Assembly: GCA_964521865.1 (NCBI GenBank)
Contig: CAZFTJ010000012.1
Location: 1 to 64,000, forward strand
DNA length: 64,000 nt
Source of the DNA: CAYSRJ01 sp964521865
Lineage (GTDB): Bacteria > Spirochaetota > B62-G9 > DRHN01
Direction of reading: 5' to 3'
Shown in pieces: positions 7,224 to 16,142 of this stretch. The notes under the pieces are model-generated. The model saw only the letters and a program-made list of their open reading frames with translations. It did not search any database and had not been told where the DNA came from. Made by a program: the position numbers and the translations under genes. Every line of letters starts with the position of its first letter. Position 1 is the stretch's first letter.

Positions 7224-8795
7224 GTGAGCGACAACTCCGACCTCGATCCCGAAATTGCCGAGCTTCTCGGAATCGGTACTGAAGAAGATACATCAGAGCC
7301 GGAGATTGATTTCGGTTTTGAAGAAGGCAAACCCATCCCAAAGATTGAATTGAAACAGATAAACATGGAGAAGATCCTCAGCAATAAGAATTATTACCCG
7401 AAAATAATAGGCGGTGCCGGGGAGTACGGGAGAAGGCTCCATAATCTCATCTCGAAATTCCTCAAAGCGGCGGACAAGGATGAAAAATCCATGTTCAGGG
7501 AAAAGCTCATCCCTGCGTACTGGAATTTGCTGCTTTCTCTTGTTGGAAACTTTTTCGGTAATTTGACAGGCGACAAACAGGCCCTGTTTCGATACGCACT
7601 TCTCAATCCCGCCTTTATCGACGAAACCCAAAAAGGCGTTCTTCTTAAAATCAGCGCCGATCACGTCTCTTCCGAAAATAGCTATTTTGTCGATGAATGG
7701 CTTCTGAAAATCGGCAATGGAGATATTCATCCCAGCTCAATCGACGAAACGAAGAAAGCCGGTAAAAAATCACCCTCTGCTATTCGCGGAAAGCTGGATA
7801 GAAAAACCGGCGCACGAGAAGCTGAAATCGCCAGTCTCAAACAGAAAACGGAACAGCATTTAATGGTTGAACAGAGCCTGAAAAGCAGTGTGTCAATTAT
7901 TACCTCTCACAGCAATCTTCCCGGGTACGGCGGTATTATCGCACCGTACACCCAGGAGCAGAAAAAGGCGATCGTGCAGATCCAGGAAATCCTGAAAACC
8001 CTTATGAAATCGGACAGAAACATGGAAAGCTCCTTCAACAGTCTGAAAGCCCTTGACGGAGAAATAAAAAGCCTGAAAACACAGGGGGACGGAACGGAAG
8101 TTCAGATTGACGTCAAAACAGTTGCAGGGGAATTTTCTACACTCAGACAGATGACGAAAATGACGGCCGGTCGTCAGGGAAATCACTTTCCATTCCTTTT
8201 CAAGACCTACATGTCCAAAAGCGACCGGGACATATGTACGAAAGAGCATCTCGAACGAGTGCTCGTCTCTATAGAAAAACTTGATCCGGGTGTCTTCATA
8301 AGAACCTATAAGCAGGAGGAGCACAGAATCGTTCCGCATTTTATCATCGTGCCCTCTTACGGAGACTTCGGCATCTGCTGGGAGCCTTTCGAAAGGGTAA
8401 ACAAAGCGACAAGCAAGGGACGCATCGCCGTACCGCTCTATCCAAAAAACCTCAAAACCGCAGTTCTCTACGCACTCGGGGATTTACGGTGGCAAATAGC
8501 AAAGGAAAAGGCACTTCACTACTGGATGGAGGAGGGGTTAACCGGATACTACTACGATTATGCTCAGAAAACAAAACTGAAGGCCGACTTGAAGGAATCG
8601 TTTATACAGGACTATATACTGTGGATCGAATTTGAGTCGCAGGGCATGCAGAAGCTGAATAGAGAGGTGCGTTCCATATTCTGGCGATACATACCCTTCC
8701 CTCAGGAAATCAGGGAGATGCTCAAAAACAGGGGGTACTACTACGCCGAACTGTACAAGAGAGACCAGAACAGGGCACTGTCGCGGGGTTATTGA
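7224..8795 (+). CDS. large hypothetical protein, acidic N-terminus and helical middle
   Basis: The 523-aa protein begins at a GTG with GGAG 7 nt upstream. The first 40 residues are acidic and probably disordered. Residues 190-300 are charged and helix-rich (KQKTEQHL, IVQIQEILKTLMKSDRNMESSFNSL) and may form a coiled coil. The C-terminal 200 residues look globular, with conserved-looking aromatic motifs (YGDFGICWEPF, HYWMEEGLTGYYYDYA). No signal peptide or transmembrane helix is seen. It runs convergently to the sigma-factor gene, 26 bp away. I do not recognise the family; it may be spirochaete-restricted. Confidence 0.7.
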   Translation: MSDNSDLDPEIAELLGIGTEEDTSEPEIDFGFEEGKPIPKIELKQINMEKILSNKNYYPKIIGGAGEYGRRLHNLISKFLKAADKDEKSMFREKLIPAYWNLLLSLVGNFFGNLTGDKQALFRYALLNPAFIDETQKGVLLKISADHVSSENSYFVDEWLLKIGNGDIHPSSIDETKKAGKKSPSAIRGKLDRKTGAREAEIASLKQKTEQHLMVEQSLKSSVSIITSHSNLPGYGGIIAPYTQEQKKAIVQIQEILKTLMKSDRNMESSFNSLKALDGEIKSLKTQGDGTEVQIDVKTVAGEFSTLRQMTKMTAGRQGNHFPFLFKTYMSKSDRDICTKEHLERVLVSIEKLDPGVFIRTYKQEEHRIVPHFIIVPSYGDFGICWEPFERVNKATSKGRIAVPLYPKNLKTAVLYALGDLRWQIAKEKALHYWMEEGLTGYYYDYAQKTKLKADLKESFIQDYILWIEFESQGMQKLNREVRSIFWRYIPFPQEIREMLKNRGYYYAELYKRDQNRALSRGY

Positions 8796-8821
8796 GAGAG
8801 ATGTACGATAGCAGCCAGTAG

Positions 8822-9673
8822 TCAGTACGTCTGCAGCAAATCCTTCAAATGACTGAAATGCTCCCTGATTTTCCGCAGCGCGCGTATCTCGATCTGGCGT
8901 ACCGTTTCGGGAGAAATCTTCAACTTTTCACCGATATATTTAAGCGTGTATTTTCTACCGTTTATGAAAGCGTACCGATATAGAAGAACATCCCGTTCCT
9001 TTGCCGTCAGTATGGTGAGCATTTCCCTGGTTTTTTCCTTCAAATAATTTCTCATAACGATAAAATCCGGATTGTATTTTGGATCTTCAATGATGTTTTT
9101 CAGTGTAGAAGCGTTCGACGTCCCGGACGATTCGATTGACAGTACCTTTTCCGGCAGCTGGAGAATACTGCGTACTTCAGACTCATCTATTTCGGTTTCC
9201 CGTGACAGCACGGACATATCGGGTGTGCTCCCGCTCATTTTTGACAGCCGCTGCAATGCCTTTGTAATTTTTCTCAGCTTTTCTTCTTTTCTGTGCGGCA
9301 ACCGTATCATTTTACTCTTATTGGCGAGTGCTCGCGTGATGCTCTGCTTGATCCAGAACGATGCGTATGTGCTGAAGCGCACGTTCTTGGTAAAATCATA
9401 CTTTTCTGCTGCCTTTATCAATCCGAGATTCCCCTCCTGAATAAGATCGATCAGGTCCATCTCCTGTGAGGGATATCCCTTTGCAATTTTTACCACAAGT
9501 CTGAGGTTGGAGTTGATCAGACGCTCACGCGCACCATCGTCGCCTCTCATGATCCTCCTTGACAGGCTCTTCTCCTCTTCAGCGGTCAATAGACTGCCGT
9601 CCCTGATGTGAAGAAGATAGGAGCTCAAACAGCTGTTATATGTTTCAAAGCCCTTCTGTTTTTCTTTCACCAT
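8822..9673 (-). CDS. sigma-70 family RNA polymerase sigma factor (group 2-like)
   Basis: The 283-aa protein has regions 1.2, 2, 3 and 4. Region 2 contains NLRLVVKIAKGY, DLIDLIQEGNLGLIKAAEKYDF and the -10-recognition segment RFSTYASFWIKQSITRAL. Region 4 has the helix-turn-helix TLKYIGEKLKISPETVRQIEIRALRKIR. It lacks the long N-terminal region 1.1 and non-conserved domain of RpoD, so it resembles RpoS-like alternative factors. The start taken is the ATG before VKEKQKG, preceded by GGGGAAAG; an ATG 120 nt further up would add an unlikely hydrophobic stretch and run into the promoter. A -10 box and a perfect palindrome lie upstream, suggesting control by a dimeric regulator. Confidence 0.9.
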   Translation of the reverse strand: MVKEKQKGFETYNSCLSSYLLHIRDGSLLTAEEEKSLSRRIMRGDDGARERLINSNLRLVVKIAKGYPSQEMDLIDLIQEGNLGLIKAAEKYDFTKNVRFSTYASFWIKQSITRALANKSKMIRLPHRKEEKLRKITKALQRLSKMSGSTPDMSVLSRETEIDESEVRSILQLPEKVLSIESSGTSNASTLKNIIEDPKYNPDFIVMRNYLKEKTREMLTILTAKERDVLLYRYAFINGRKYTLKYIGEKLKISPETVRQIEIRALRKIREHFSHLKDLLQTY

Positions 9674-9718
9674 TATTACTTTCCCCAATGATGAAAGAAT
9701 GCAATTTACATGCCATCC

Positions 9719-9763
9719 ATTATAAAAAAACGAAGTTATAACTTCTTCAATAACACGAGTTAT
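9719..9763 (-). promoter_or_regulatory. promoter and operator-like palindromes for the sigma factor
   Basis: A minus-strand TATAAT at 9719-9724 lies 45 nt before the sigma-factor ATG. Where the -35 should be there is a perfect 14-bp palindrome GAAGTTATAACTTC (9732-9745), followed by a second inverted repeat ATAAC-ACGA-GTTAT (9750-9763). No consensus -35 is seen. The placement fits a repressor or activator binding site that decides expression of this factor. Confidence 0.5.
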
Positions 9764-10168
9764 GAATACACCCCAAAAAGAAGCGCTGCACACCGGTATC
9801 TGTATTATTTTTTATAACATTTTTATACACATACGCAGCAGGAAGGGATACATATGGACAAAAAGCTTTTCATGCTCCTCTCTTTCCGGGCCATTTCGGC
9901 CTGCTGGCAGGTAAATTCCCTGTTAAAGCAGGCTGACAATACCTTTTCTAAAGGAGGTTGGCAGCGGAAAAGGAAGGAACTGATGCATAATTCTCAATTT
10001 CTACTGTATGGTGGAGTATATACGATGCTTACCTGCAGTTTTGTATAAAAAAGTGCACAACAATTGTATGATAAATCATACAGCTTCGCATATGTAAAAC
10101 AGGATGGCAGGTATGTGTCGGATCGAGCTCTTGTCGGAATTTAGTTTTACAGGTCGGTTGATTCTTTT
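9764..10168. other. long intergenic region with one doubtful small ORF
   Basis: About 400 bp separate the sigma-factor control region from rpmE. It holds the possible small plus-strand ORF at 9854-10048 and a second internal AAAGGAGG (about 9950-9957). Nothing else is recognised. Confidence 0.4.
9854..10048 (+). CDS. possible 64-aa small protein
   Basis: An ATG with a good AGGAAGGG site 6-7 nt upstream opens a 64-codon frame beginning MDKKLFMLLSFRAISACW. The product has no recognisable domain. The hydrophobic start could be chance. It lies alone and divergent to the sigma-factor gene. The ribosome site is the only real support. Confidence 0.2.
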   Translation: MDKKLFMLLSFRAISACWQVNSLLKQADNTFSKGGWQRKRKELMHNSQFLLYGGVYTMLTCSFV

Positions 10169-10387
10169 TTATTCCTGAGAATCGGTGCTTTTAATATTGT
10201 ACTTCTTTCTGAATCTTTCAATCCGGCCTGCGGTATCCACAAGCTTCTGCTTTCCGGTAAAAAACGGGTGGCACGCGGAGCATATTTCCACATGCTTGAT
10301 ATCTACCGTTGATCTTGTTTCGATCCTGTTCCCGCAGGCACAGGTTATCATAACAGGTTTATATTCGGGATGAATGCCTTTTTTCAT
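10169..10387 (-). CDS. rpmE: ribosomal protein bL31
   Basis: The 72-aa product has the full bL31 pattern: MKKGIHPEY start, CACG and CSACHPF (CxC...CxxC zinc-binding type), FTGKQKLVDTAGRIERFRKKY. It joins the large ribosomal subunit near the central protuberance. Presence of all cysteines marks the zinc-containing (C+) form and not the zinc-independent paralogue. It is located 236 bp downstream of rho on the same strand, a common bacterial order. Confidence 0.97.
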   Translation of the reverse strand: MKKGIHPEYKPVMITCACGNRIETRSTVDIKHVEICSACHPFFTGKQKLVDTAGRIERFRKKYNIKSTDSQE

Positions 10388-10623
10388 ATAAAACTCCGGA
10401 TCTCGTTAACCGCCGCTTGATGCTGCCGGCTTTTTAAGCGGTGCATCGCAAAACATGTATGTACACCCGTAACATTATGAATACTCAATACGCCTGTACA
10501 ATATAATAGCAGACGAACAGTATTGTCAATCGCAATCATGAACGGTGCTTCGATGCATCGCCCCGCGCATCTCTCACTGTCTCTGTCGCCGTTATTTTTT
10601 ATGACAAGATTCACCGCAAAAGC

Positions 10624-12162
10624 TTACACCGAATTGTTCATCGAACGGAGAAATGCTGCATTGTTCTTGGTCGCCTTCATCTTCTCGAGCAGCAACTCCA
10701 TAACCTCTATCTCATCCATGGTGTGGAGGACCTTTCGCAACACCCAGAGTTTCTGCTGTTCCTCTTCCGAGAGAAGCAGCTCCTCCTTTCGGGTTCCCGA
10801 CTTCCACACATCTATTGCAGGGAATATTCTTCGCTCTACAAGCCGCCTGTCCAGGTGAAGCTCCATGTTTCCCGTACCTTTGAACTCCTCGAATATTACC
10901 TCATCCATTCGGCTGCCGGTGTCGATCAGTGCTGTGGCAAGAATCGTGAGACTACCCCCCTCCTCTATGTTCCTCGCAGCACCAAAGAACCTCTTCGGCT
11001 TGTGCAGTGCATTCGAATCAACACCGCCCGATAGAATCTTACCGGATGTTGGAACAACCTGATTATACGCCCGCGCAAGCCGCGTGATGCTGTCGAGCAG
11101 TATCACGACATCCCTCTTGTGCTCGACGAGCCGTTTGGCCTTCTCGATCACCATTTCAGCAACCTGTACGTGTCGGGTTGCAGGTTCGTCGAATGTGGAG
11201 CTGATTACTTCTCCATCCACATTCCGCTGCATGTCGGTCACCTCTTCCGGACGCTCATCGATGAGGAGAACGATAAGCACGATTTCAGGATGGTTTGTGG
11301 TAATCGAATTGGCTATATGCTGAATGAGAATCGTTTTCCCTGTTCTCGGAGGCGCGACAATAAGCCCCCTCTGCCCCATGCCGATGGGAGTAAACAGGTT
11401 CACTATCCGCATCGAAATATTATCGGAGGTCGTCTCCAGGTCTATCCGATCGATGGGATAGAGAGGCGTTAAATTATCGAACAGTATCCTCTTCTGCGCA
11501 ACCTCGGGATCTTCAAAATTGACCGCCTCGACCCGAAGCAGGGCGAAGAACCGCTCATTTTCTTTCGGAGGACGCACCTGCCCCGACACAGTATCACCGG
11601 TTTTCAATCCGAACAATCGAATCTGTGACGGGGATACGTATATATCGTCAGGGCCGGGAAGGTAGTTGTAGCTCGGCGACCGTAAAAATCCATATCCGTC
11701 CTGTAGAATCTCCAGTACGCCAGAGGCGAAAATAAGACCGTGCTTCTCGGTTTGCGCCTGCAGAATGGAAAAGATCAGGTCCTGCTTTTTCATCCTGCTT
11801 GTTCCTTCTATTTTGAATTCCCGCGCAAGAGAGGAGAGGCCTGAAATCGTCATATTTGCGAGCTCATTTATGTTCAGTTTGGCGAAATTGATCTTTTTCT
11901 TCTCATCGACCTTCCTTTTTGTCTTCCGGATGACGGCGATTTTGCCGTTGTCCTTCAGCGCGACCTGTTCCGGTCCGGCACCTGCATCCATTTCCCCCGG
12001 ATCGTAACCCCCATTCGATGCATCGTCGTCGTTTATACCGCCCGTTTCTTCGCCAGCCGCCTCATCCGCCTGAACTTCAGGCCGATCCTCCATACCAGAC
12101 TCCATATCATCCTCCACGCCTTCGGGCATATCCTCTCCGTTAAAACTATCCTGTGTATCCAT
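10624..12162 (-). CDS. rho: transcription termination factor Rho
   Basis: The 512-aa RNA-dependent hexameric ATPase/helicase ends transcription at Rho-dependent sites. From about residue 93 come the Rho N-terminal helical domain (KLNINELANMTISGLSSLAREF), the RNA-binding cold-shock-like domain (YGFLRSPSYNYLPGPDDIYVSPSQIRLFGL) and the RecA-type core with P-loop APPRTGKT and IVLLIDERPEEVTDM. The first 90 residues form a highly acidic Asp/Glu/Gly-rich extension absent from E. coli Rho (419 aa), an insertion type seen in several phyla. GGAGGAAAAA precedes the ATG. A 450-bp gene-free leader upstream could host autoregulation, which is known for rho genes. Confidence 0.97.
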   Translation of the reverse strand: MDTQDSFNGEDMPEGVEDDMESGMEDRPEVQADEAAGEETGGINDDDASNGGYDPGEMDAGAGPEQVALKDNGKIAVIRKTKRKVDEKKKINFAKLNINELANMTISGLSSLAREFKIEGTSRMKKQDLIFSILQAQTEKHGLIFASGVLEILQDGYGFLRSPSYNYLPGPDDIYVSPSQIRLFGLKTGDTVSGQVRPPKENERFFALLRVEAVNFEDPEVAQKRILFDNLTPLYPIDRIDLETTSDNISMRIVNLFTPIGMGQRGLIVAPPRTGKTILIQHIANSITTNHPEIVLIVLLIDERPEEVTDMQRNVDGEVISSTFDEPATRHVQVAEMVIEKAKRLVEHKRDVVILLDSITRLARAYNQVVPTSGKILSGGVDSNALHKPKRFFGAARNIEEGGSLTILATALIDTGSRMDEVIFEEFKGTGNMELHLDRRLVERRIFPAIDVWKSGTRKEELLLSEEEQQKLWVLRKVLHTMDEIEVMELLLEKMKATKNNAAFLRSMNNSV

Positions 12163-12613
12163 TTTTTCTAATTTTTCCTCCGTACCTTTTGAGCAACTGC
12201 ATGCAAAGCGGCCTGTTGATGCCGTCCCGGCAGTATATCCCGCATTCTAAATCTTCGACACCCCCATTAAGCCTGCCGGCACAACAACAGACGTTCACTC
12301 GCCTCATCATAATCTTTTTATTGTTGTACATGTATGGTATATACGATTTATTAAACCAACCCCGCCTCTGCTTATATTTCGTAGAGCAGACAACCAATGT
12401 GGCTTTTTATGAGGTTTTACACAGCAGATCTAAGGTATGTATTTTACCGATTTCCACGTACGGGTGTGCCCTCATCAAATCATATTCGTTTTATGCGCAC
12501 CCGTCACTGTCGCTCCATTCGACCTTTTTTCATGTTTTTCATCGTTTATCAGTCGACAGTACTTTCAAACTATTATATAATAATCACTCTGTCAACAGAA
12601 AATTTTCATTTTT
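12163..12613 (-). promoter_or_regulatory. long gene-free leader upstream of rho
   Basis: 450 AT-rich bases separate rho from the next gene. No convincing gene is seen. A minus-strand frame running into rho (Cys-rich, ending about 17 bp inside it) has no clear ribosome site. The region probably contains the rho promoter and a long 5' UTR; rho autoregulation by early termination is established in other bacteria but cannot be shown here. Confidence 0.35.
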
Positions 12614-13600
12614 TTAAATAATAACGCTTATTTTTTCAATCAGCTTTCGAACATCCCCGTACAGGGGCATCAATTCATACTCAATCATATCACCGACGGA
12701 TACCATATCGCCATTTCTGAATGACTCCTCAATCTTCTTCAATCCACCGGAAATGCTCTCGATGATCTCCCGGGCACTCTTCCCGGAAATCCTTATTGTA
12801 TCAACAGCAGCACGGTGGGTCTGCGTGAAAAATCCAAGCATAAACACGAGCTCGTCGAGAAGCTCGGTGATGAATAATATATCCTCCAATGCATCCGCGT
12901 CCCTGCCGATCTGAAGGTTGCTTCCTATGGTTTCGAATTTATTCATAGAATCCTGCGTTACACTGCATAAATCGGCGAGCGCTGTTTTATAGTATGAATC
13001 CGCATTTTCAAGATCCTGTACGAATGTGCTGTTTTTTGCAACTGCCCAGCCCATCACGCGAGGCAGAGCGGAAAGCAGTCCGTCGAGAATGGCTTCGAGC
13101 TCGTATGTCTCGCCGGCGTCTATGTAGCGCTTTTCATATTTCGATATTATCGCCTGCAGCGCACCGAGCGTCTCCCGAAGCGAAACACCTCTTTCATCCA
13201 GCACGGTAAAATCTTTAACAAGCAAAAGCTTAAGAGCCCCGGTCATACCTGAATATATAAGCTTCAGACCTTCCAGTATTGCATTGTGATTCTCGATCCG
13301 TACGTCCTGCAAATACCGTGTTTTTAGATCGATGATGTACTCTCCGATCGTCCCGACGGTATGCAGTGCAAATTCCGTCGGTGACAGGGTCTGAATCTTC
13401 AGTATACAAATTCCTTTTATATCTTTTTTCAGTATATGTGAAGAAGAGTCCGGAATTATATACTCATCATCAGCGGATATCGAACTGATGACCCGGCCGT
13501 TTCGTAAAACCCATTCTTCTACACTATCTATAACTTCATGGAGGCTTTTTTCATGCTCAAGCTCATACTCGATCTTCTCGTCATTTATGAGAATATCCAT
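12614..13600 (-). CDS. hypothetical helical protein linked to fliD
   Basis: The 328-aa soluble protein starts with a short beta-rich domain (MDILINDEKIEYELEHEKSLHEVIDSVEEW) of about 75 residues that resembles small ubiquitin-like folds. It continues as a mostly helical region to the end. No signal or membrane segment is seen. The ATG is preceded by AAGGAG and lies 11 bp after the fliD stop, so both are almost certainly co-transcribed. I recall a hypothetical gene next to fliD in treponemes, but cannot confirm homology here. A role as a cytoplasmic chaperone or export partner for FliD is possible but inferred only from position. Confidence 0.7.
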   Translation of the reverse strand: MDILINDEKIEYELEHEKSLHEVIDSVEEWVLRNGRVISSISADDEYIIPDSSSHILKKDIKGICILKIQTLSPTEFALHTVGTIGEYIIDLKTRYLQDVRIENHNAILEGLKLIYSGMTGALKLLLVKDFTVLDERGVSLRETLGALQAIISKYEKRYIDAGETYELEAILDGLLSALPRVMGWAVAKNSTFVQDLENADSYYKTALADLCSVTQDSMNKFETIGSNLQIGRDADALEDILFITELLDELVFMLGFFTQTHRAAVDTIRISGKSAREIIESISGGLKKIEESFRNGDMVSVGDMIEYELMPLYGDVRKLIEKISVII

Positions 13601-13611
13601 GCGCGTCTCCT

Positions 13612-15600
13612 TTATTTCGTCTTATACTGATTCGAAAAATTTTCAAGCCGTTTCTGGTTCTGTTCCAGCTCATTGAGCGACTGCTGCATGAGCGTAAAAT
13701 CCTTTTCAAGCTTTTTTCTGTAGTCCTCAAGGTGCTTGTTCCAGTCGTCTATTCTTTTTTCTTCATCCTTTATTCTTCCGTCCGTCGCCTTAATACGGTA
13801 GGCGACAATACCGTTGCCCGGATTCGTGTATCCCTTCAGTGTTGTATCGAGGGCAAAGGCAACGCCGTTGTCGATAACCGCATCATTATTCGTGTCGGCG
13901 CCGAAGAGCTCCTTGATTGCCTCGGGGTATTTATCGAAGGATTCAATAAATGAATCTTCATCAACCTGTAGATATCCGCCCTTGATGTCATTCCAATCGG
14001 AATTGACCGCCCCCATGGAAATGCCGATTTGCGCAAGCAGTGAAAGTTCCTTCCCTTTTTGGGTTGGATACGGGTTCATCATGATGTTCTGCAGCTTGTT
14101 CTTGAGCCCCATCACCGTAATATCACCGGTCAGTACGCCCGCTTCCGCTTTTTCCCTGAGGTTTTCTCCCGGCACGACCTTTGTCTGCTGATTGATATAC
14201 TTGAGCAGATCGTTATACCCTTTAACAAGCTTAACGATCTGGTTCGCTATCTTTTCATAATCCCGTTCCACTGAAAGACTGATTTCCCCATCGGTCTTGC
14301 CTTTTAGGTTGAGCGTCACACCCTTGATGGCATCGTCTATCTGGTTACCTCCACGCTGTACCCGCACACCGTCGATATACACAATGGAATCCTGGGCCTT
14401 CTGAATGAGGCGCTTCGGTGAAATACCCGGCCGTGCAGACTCATCGACAATTTCGAGGTCAGCATACTCGATACGCCTGCCGGTATTTTTATTGATGAAA
14501 AGCACGCTTTTAATCTTTTCATCTTCACCTGCAATATCGGAAAGCCTGAATGTGTATTCCTTTTCGCCGGTGTCGAGACCCTCCGCCTTTATTTCATGCA
14601 CAACGCCGTCAACGTTTTTGACGGCAAGAACACTGTTATCAACGACCTCCTGAGGCTCCGGCACCTCCTTCTTTTCAGGCTCAATCCCTGAGACCGGTTT
14701 TCCGCCTATTACATCAATATCCTTTACGGTGACTTTTCCGATATTTTTCAGCTCGGGAAAGGCGATCGGCGCTTCTGCCTCCTCCTCACCGGGTTTTTCA
14801 ACGGCTTTCAGCCGTACCTTCAACACGACGGAAGGCTTAACCGCCACTTCTGTCCTCAGAGCAAACTCGATTTTTCCTTCAGGTTCGAGTGAGAGGCGGT
14901 TATCCGATAGTGTGAACCTCGTTTTCTCATCCATCCTCGTAAGTCTTTCGGCTGAGAAGCGTGTGTCGTATGAAATACCGGTCTTCTCCTCGAAGAGTCC
15001 GATTGTTTTAAGGAATTGGAGCGTTTGCGGATCATCCGATGATATTGTATTCTTTTCACCCGTTTTTTGAGTTTCCAGAACGAGTACGGATGTCTCATCC
15101 GTATCATGCGTTACTTTTGCAGTCAGGTAGTCCCCTGCCTGTCTGTTCAATGCTTCGGAGAGGGTGTCGATACGGCCTCCGTTGAAAATTACATCGACAT
15201 CCGTGTCCCCGACTTTCAGCTTAAGAGTTTGTCCGCCCAGAACTCGTATGCTGCTGACCGGGTCCGAAACAATCCTCTCTTTTTGTGCAACCTGTGCGAT
15301 CCGAACGGATGCCTTTGCGGGCTCTGCAGTCCGCGCTGCAGTCGCCGAAAGGAAATCTTCTGCACTGGAATGAGCTATTTTATCTTCAAAGGGGGATCGA
15401 AAACCATAGAGGAAACGTGCGGCATCCTGAACCTCTTTGATTTTATTGCCGAGTGTGGACCATGCGCTCTTCTGTTTGTCGAAAAGTTCTTTCGATTTCT
15501 CGAATTTGTCGAGTTTCTTGCTCTCTACCTTTACCAGTTTGTCGATAATGCCTTTTACATCTATGTTACTGGATATTCCTGGGAGATTAATATCAGACAT
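13612..15600 (-). CDS. fliD: flagellar filament cap protein FliD
   Basis: The 662-aa protein caps the growing flagellar filament and helps flagellin fold at the tip. The N-terminal FliD_N block (INLPGISSNIDVKGIIDKLVKVESKKLDKFEKSKE) and the C-terminal helical block (IANQIVKLVKGYNDLLKYINQQTK to the LEQNQKRLENFSNQYK end) are conserved. They form the D0/D1 coiled coils. The middle (about 240-400) is variable and contains a Glu/Pro/Val-rich segment. It is longer than E. coli FliD (468 aa), as usual in spirochaetes. It sits between flaG and a hypothetical gene, next to three flagellins. Confidence 0.93.
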   Translation of the reverse strand: MSDINLPGISSNIDVKGIIDKLVKVESKKLDKFEKSKELFDKQKSAWSTLGNKIKEVQDAARFLYGFRSPFEDKIAHSSAEDFLSATAARTAEPAKASVRIAQVAQKERIVSDPVSSIRVLGGQTLKLKVGDTDVDVIFNGGRIDTLSEALNRQAGDYLTAKVTHDTDETSVLVLETQKTGEKNTISSDDPQTLQFLKTIGLFEEKTGISYDTRFSAERLTRMDEKTRFTLSDNRLSLEPEGKIEFALRTEVAVKPSVVLKVRLKAVEKPGEEEAEAPIAFPELKNIGKVTVKDIDVIGGKPVSGIEPEKKEVPEPQEVVDNSVLAVKNVDGVVHEIKAEGLDTGEKEYTFRLSDIAGEDEKIKSVLFINKNTGRRIEYADLEIVDESARPGISPKRLIQKAQDSIVYIDGVRVQRGGNQIDDAIKGVTLNLKGKTDGEISLSVERDYEKIANQIVKLVKGYNDLLKYINQQTKVVPGENLREKAEAGVLTGDITVMGLKNKLQNIMMNPYPTQKGKELSLLAQIGISMGAVNSDWNDIKGGYLQVDEDSFIESFDKYPEAIKELFGADTNNDAVIDNGVAFALDTTLKGYTNPGNGIVAYRIKATDGRIKDEEKRIDDWNKHLEDYRKKLEKDFTLMQQSLNELEQNQKRLENFSNQYKTK

Positions 15601-15670
15601 GCGGTATCCCGGAGCGTAATGGAGATTCCCTCCGGGTAATTCACCTGTCGCATCCCATCGGCAGACTCAA

Positions 15671-16039
15671 TTATCTCTCCTCGTCGACCAGTAAACCGAT
15701 CATCTCCTGAATCTTCGCCGCGAGATGCAACAATTGCTCCGGAGGTATTTCTTTAATTACCTTATCGGTTTTCGTGTCGATTACCTTAACAACCACTCTA
15801 TTCGTCTTTTCATCTACCCGGAAGTCAAGCCGTTTATTGAAGAGATCTCCCGCGCTCCTCAGTTTTTCAATAGCTTCATCGACAATCACTTTGCCGTCCG
15901 CCACACCGCCGGGCTTCACTGCAGATGCAGCAGGTCCCTTTTCAACTGCGGTTTCTCCGTCGGGCGGCAGCCGTTTTTTTGCAAATATCAGCGGATTCAC
16001 CTCAGGCGGTCTGTTGCCGTTGATTATATCGATACCCAT
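15671..16039 (-). CDS. flaG: FlaG family flagellar protein
   Basis: FlaG proteins influence filament length or assembly, usually with FliD. The C-terminal 60 residues show the family core: LDFRVDEKTNRVVVKVIDTKTDKVIKEIPPEQLL. The N-terminal half is Pro/Ala/Gly-rich and likely disordered. The start chosen is the ATG before GIDIING, 7 nt after a strong GGAGGAGGTG, giving 122 aa. An ATG 18 nt upstream overlaps that ribosome site. The gene is 70 bp upstream of fliD on the same strand and downstream of a flagellin. Confidence 0.9.
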   Translation of the reverse strand: MGIDIINGNRPPEVNPLIFAKKRLPPDGETAVEKGPAASAVKPGGVADGKVIVDEAIEKLRSAGDLFNKRLDFRVDEKTNRVVVKVIDTKTDKVIKEIPPEQLLHLAAKIQEMIGLLVDEER

Positions 16040-16100
16040 CTCTTTCACCTCCTCCATATTTCATGGAGCAGCCGTAGTCTGCTGCCCTCATTATATTTAC

Positions 16101-16123
16101 CCTGCGGCCATAGCGGCCGCAGG
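16101..16123. repeat. GC-rich hairpin between flagellin and flaG
   Basis: A perfect 9-bp stem CCTGCGGCC / GGCCGCAGG encloses ATAGC, 20 bp after the flagellin stop. There is no T-run, so it may be an mRNA processing or stability element separating flagellin from flaG expression, or a weak terminator. Confidence 0.5.
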
Positions 16124-16142
16124 TCTGCGATCGGTTTACAGC

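Noticed and set aside
9674..9793. 40-residue N-terminal extension of the sigma factor
   Set aside because: It would cover the TATAAT and operator palindromes and has no similarity to sigma region 1.
12146..12397. small Cys-rich minus-strand ORF overlapping the rho start
   Set aside because: No ribosome site at any of its ATGs, and composition does not look coding; treated as part of the rho leader.
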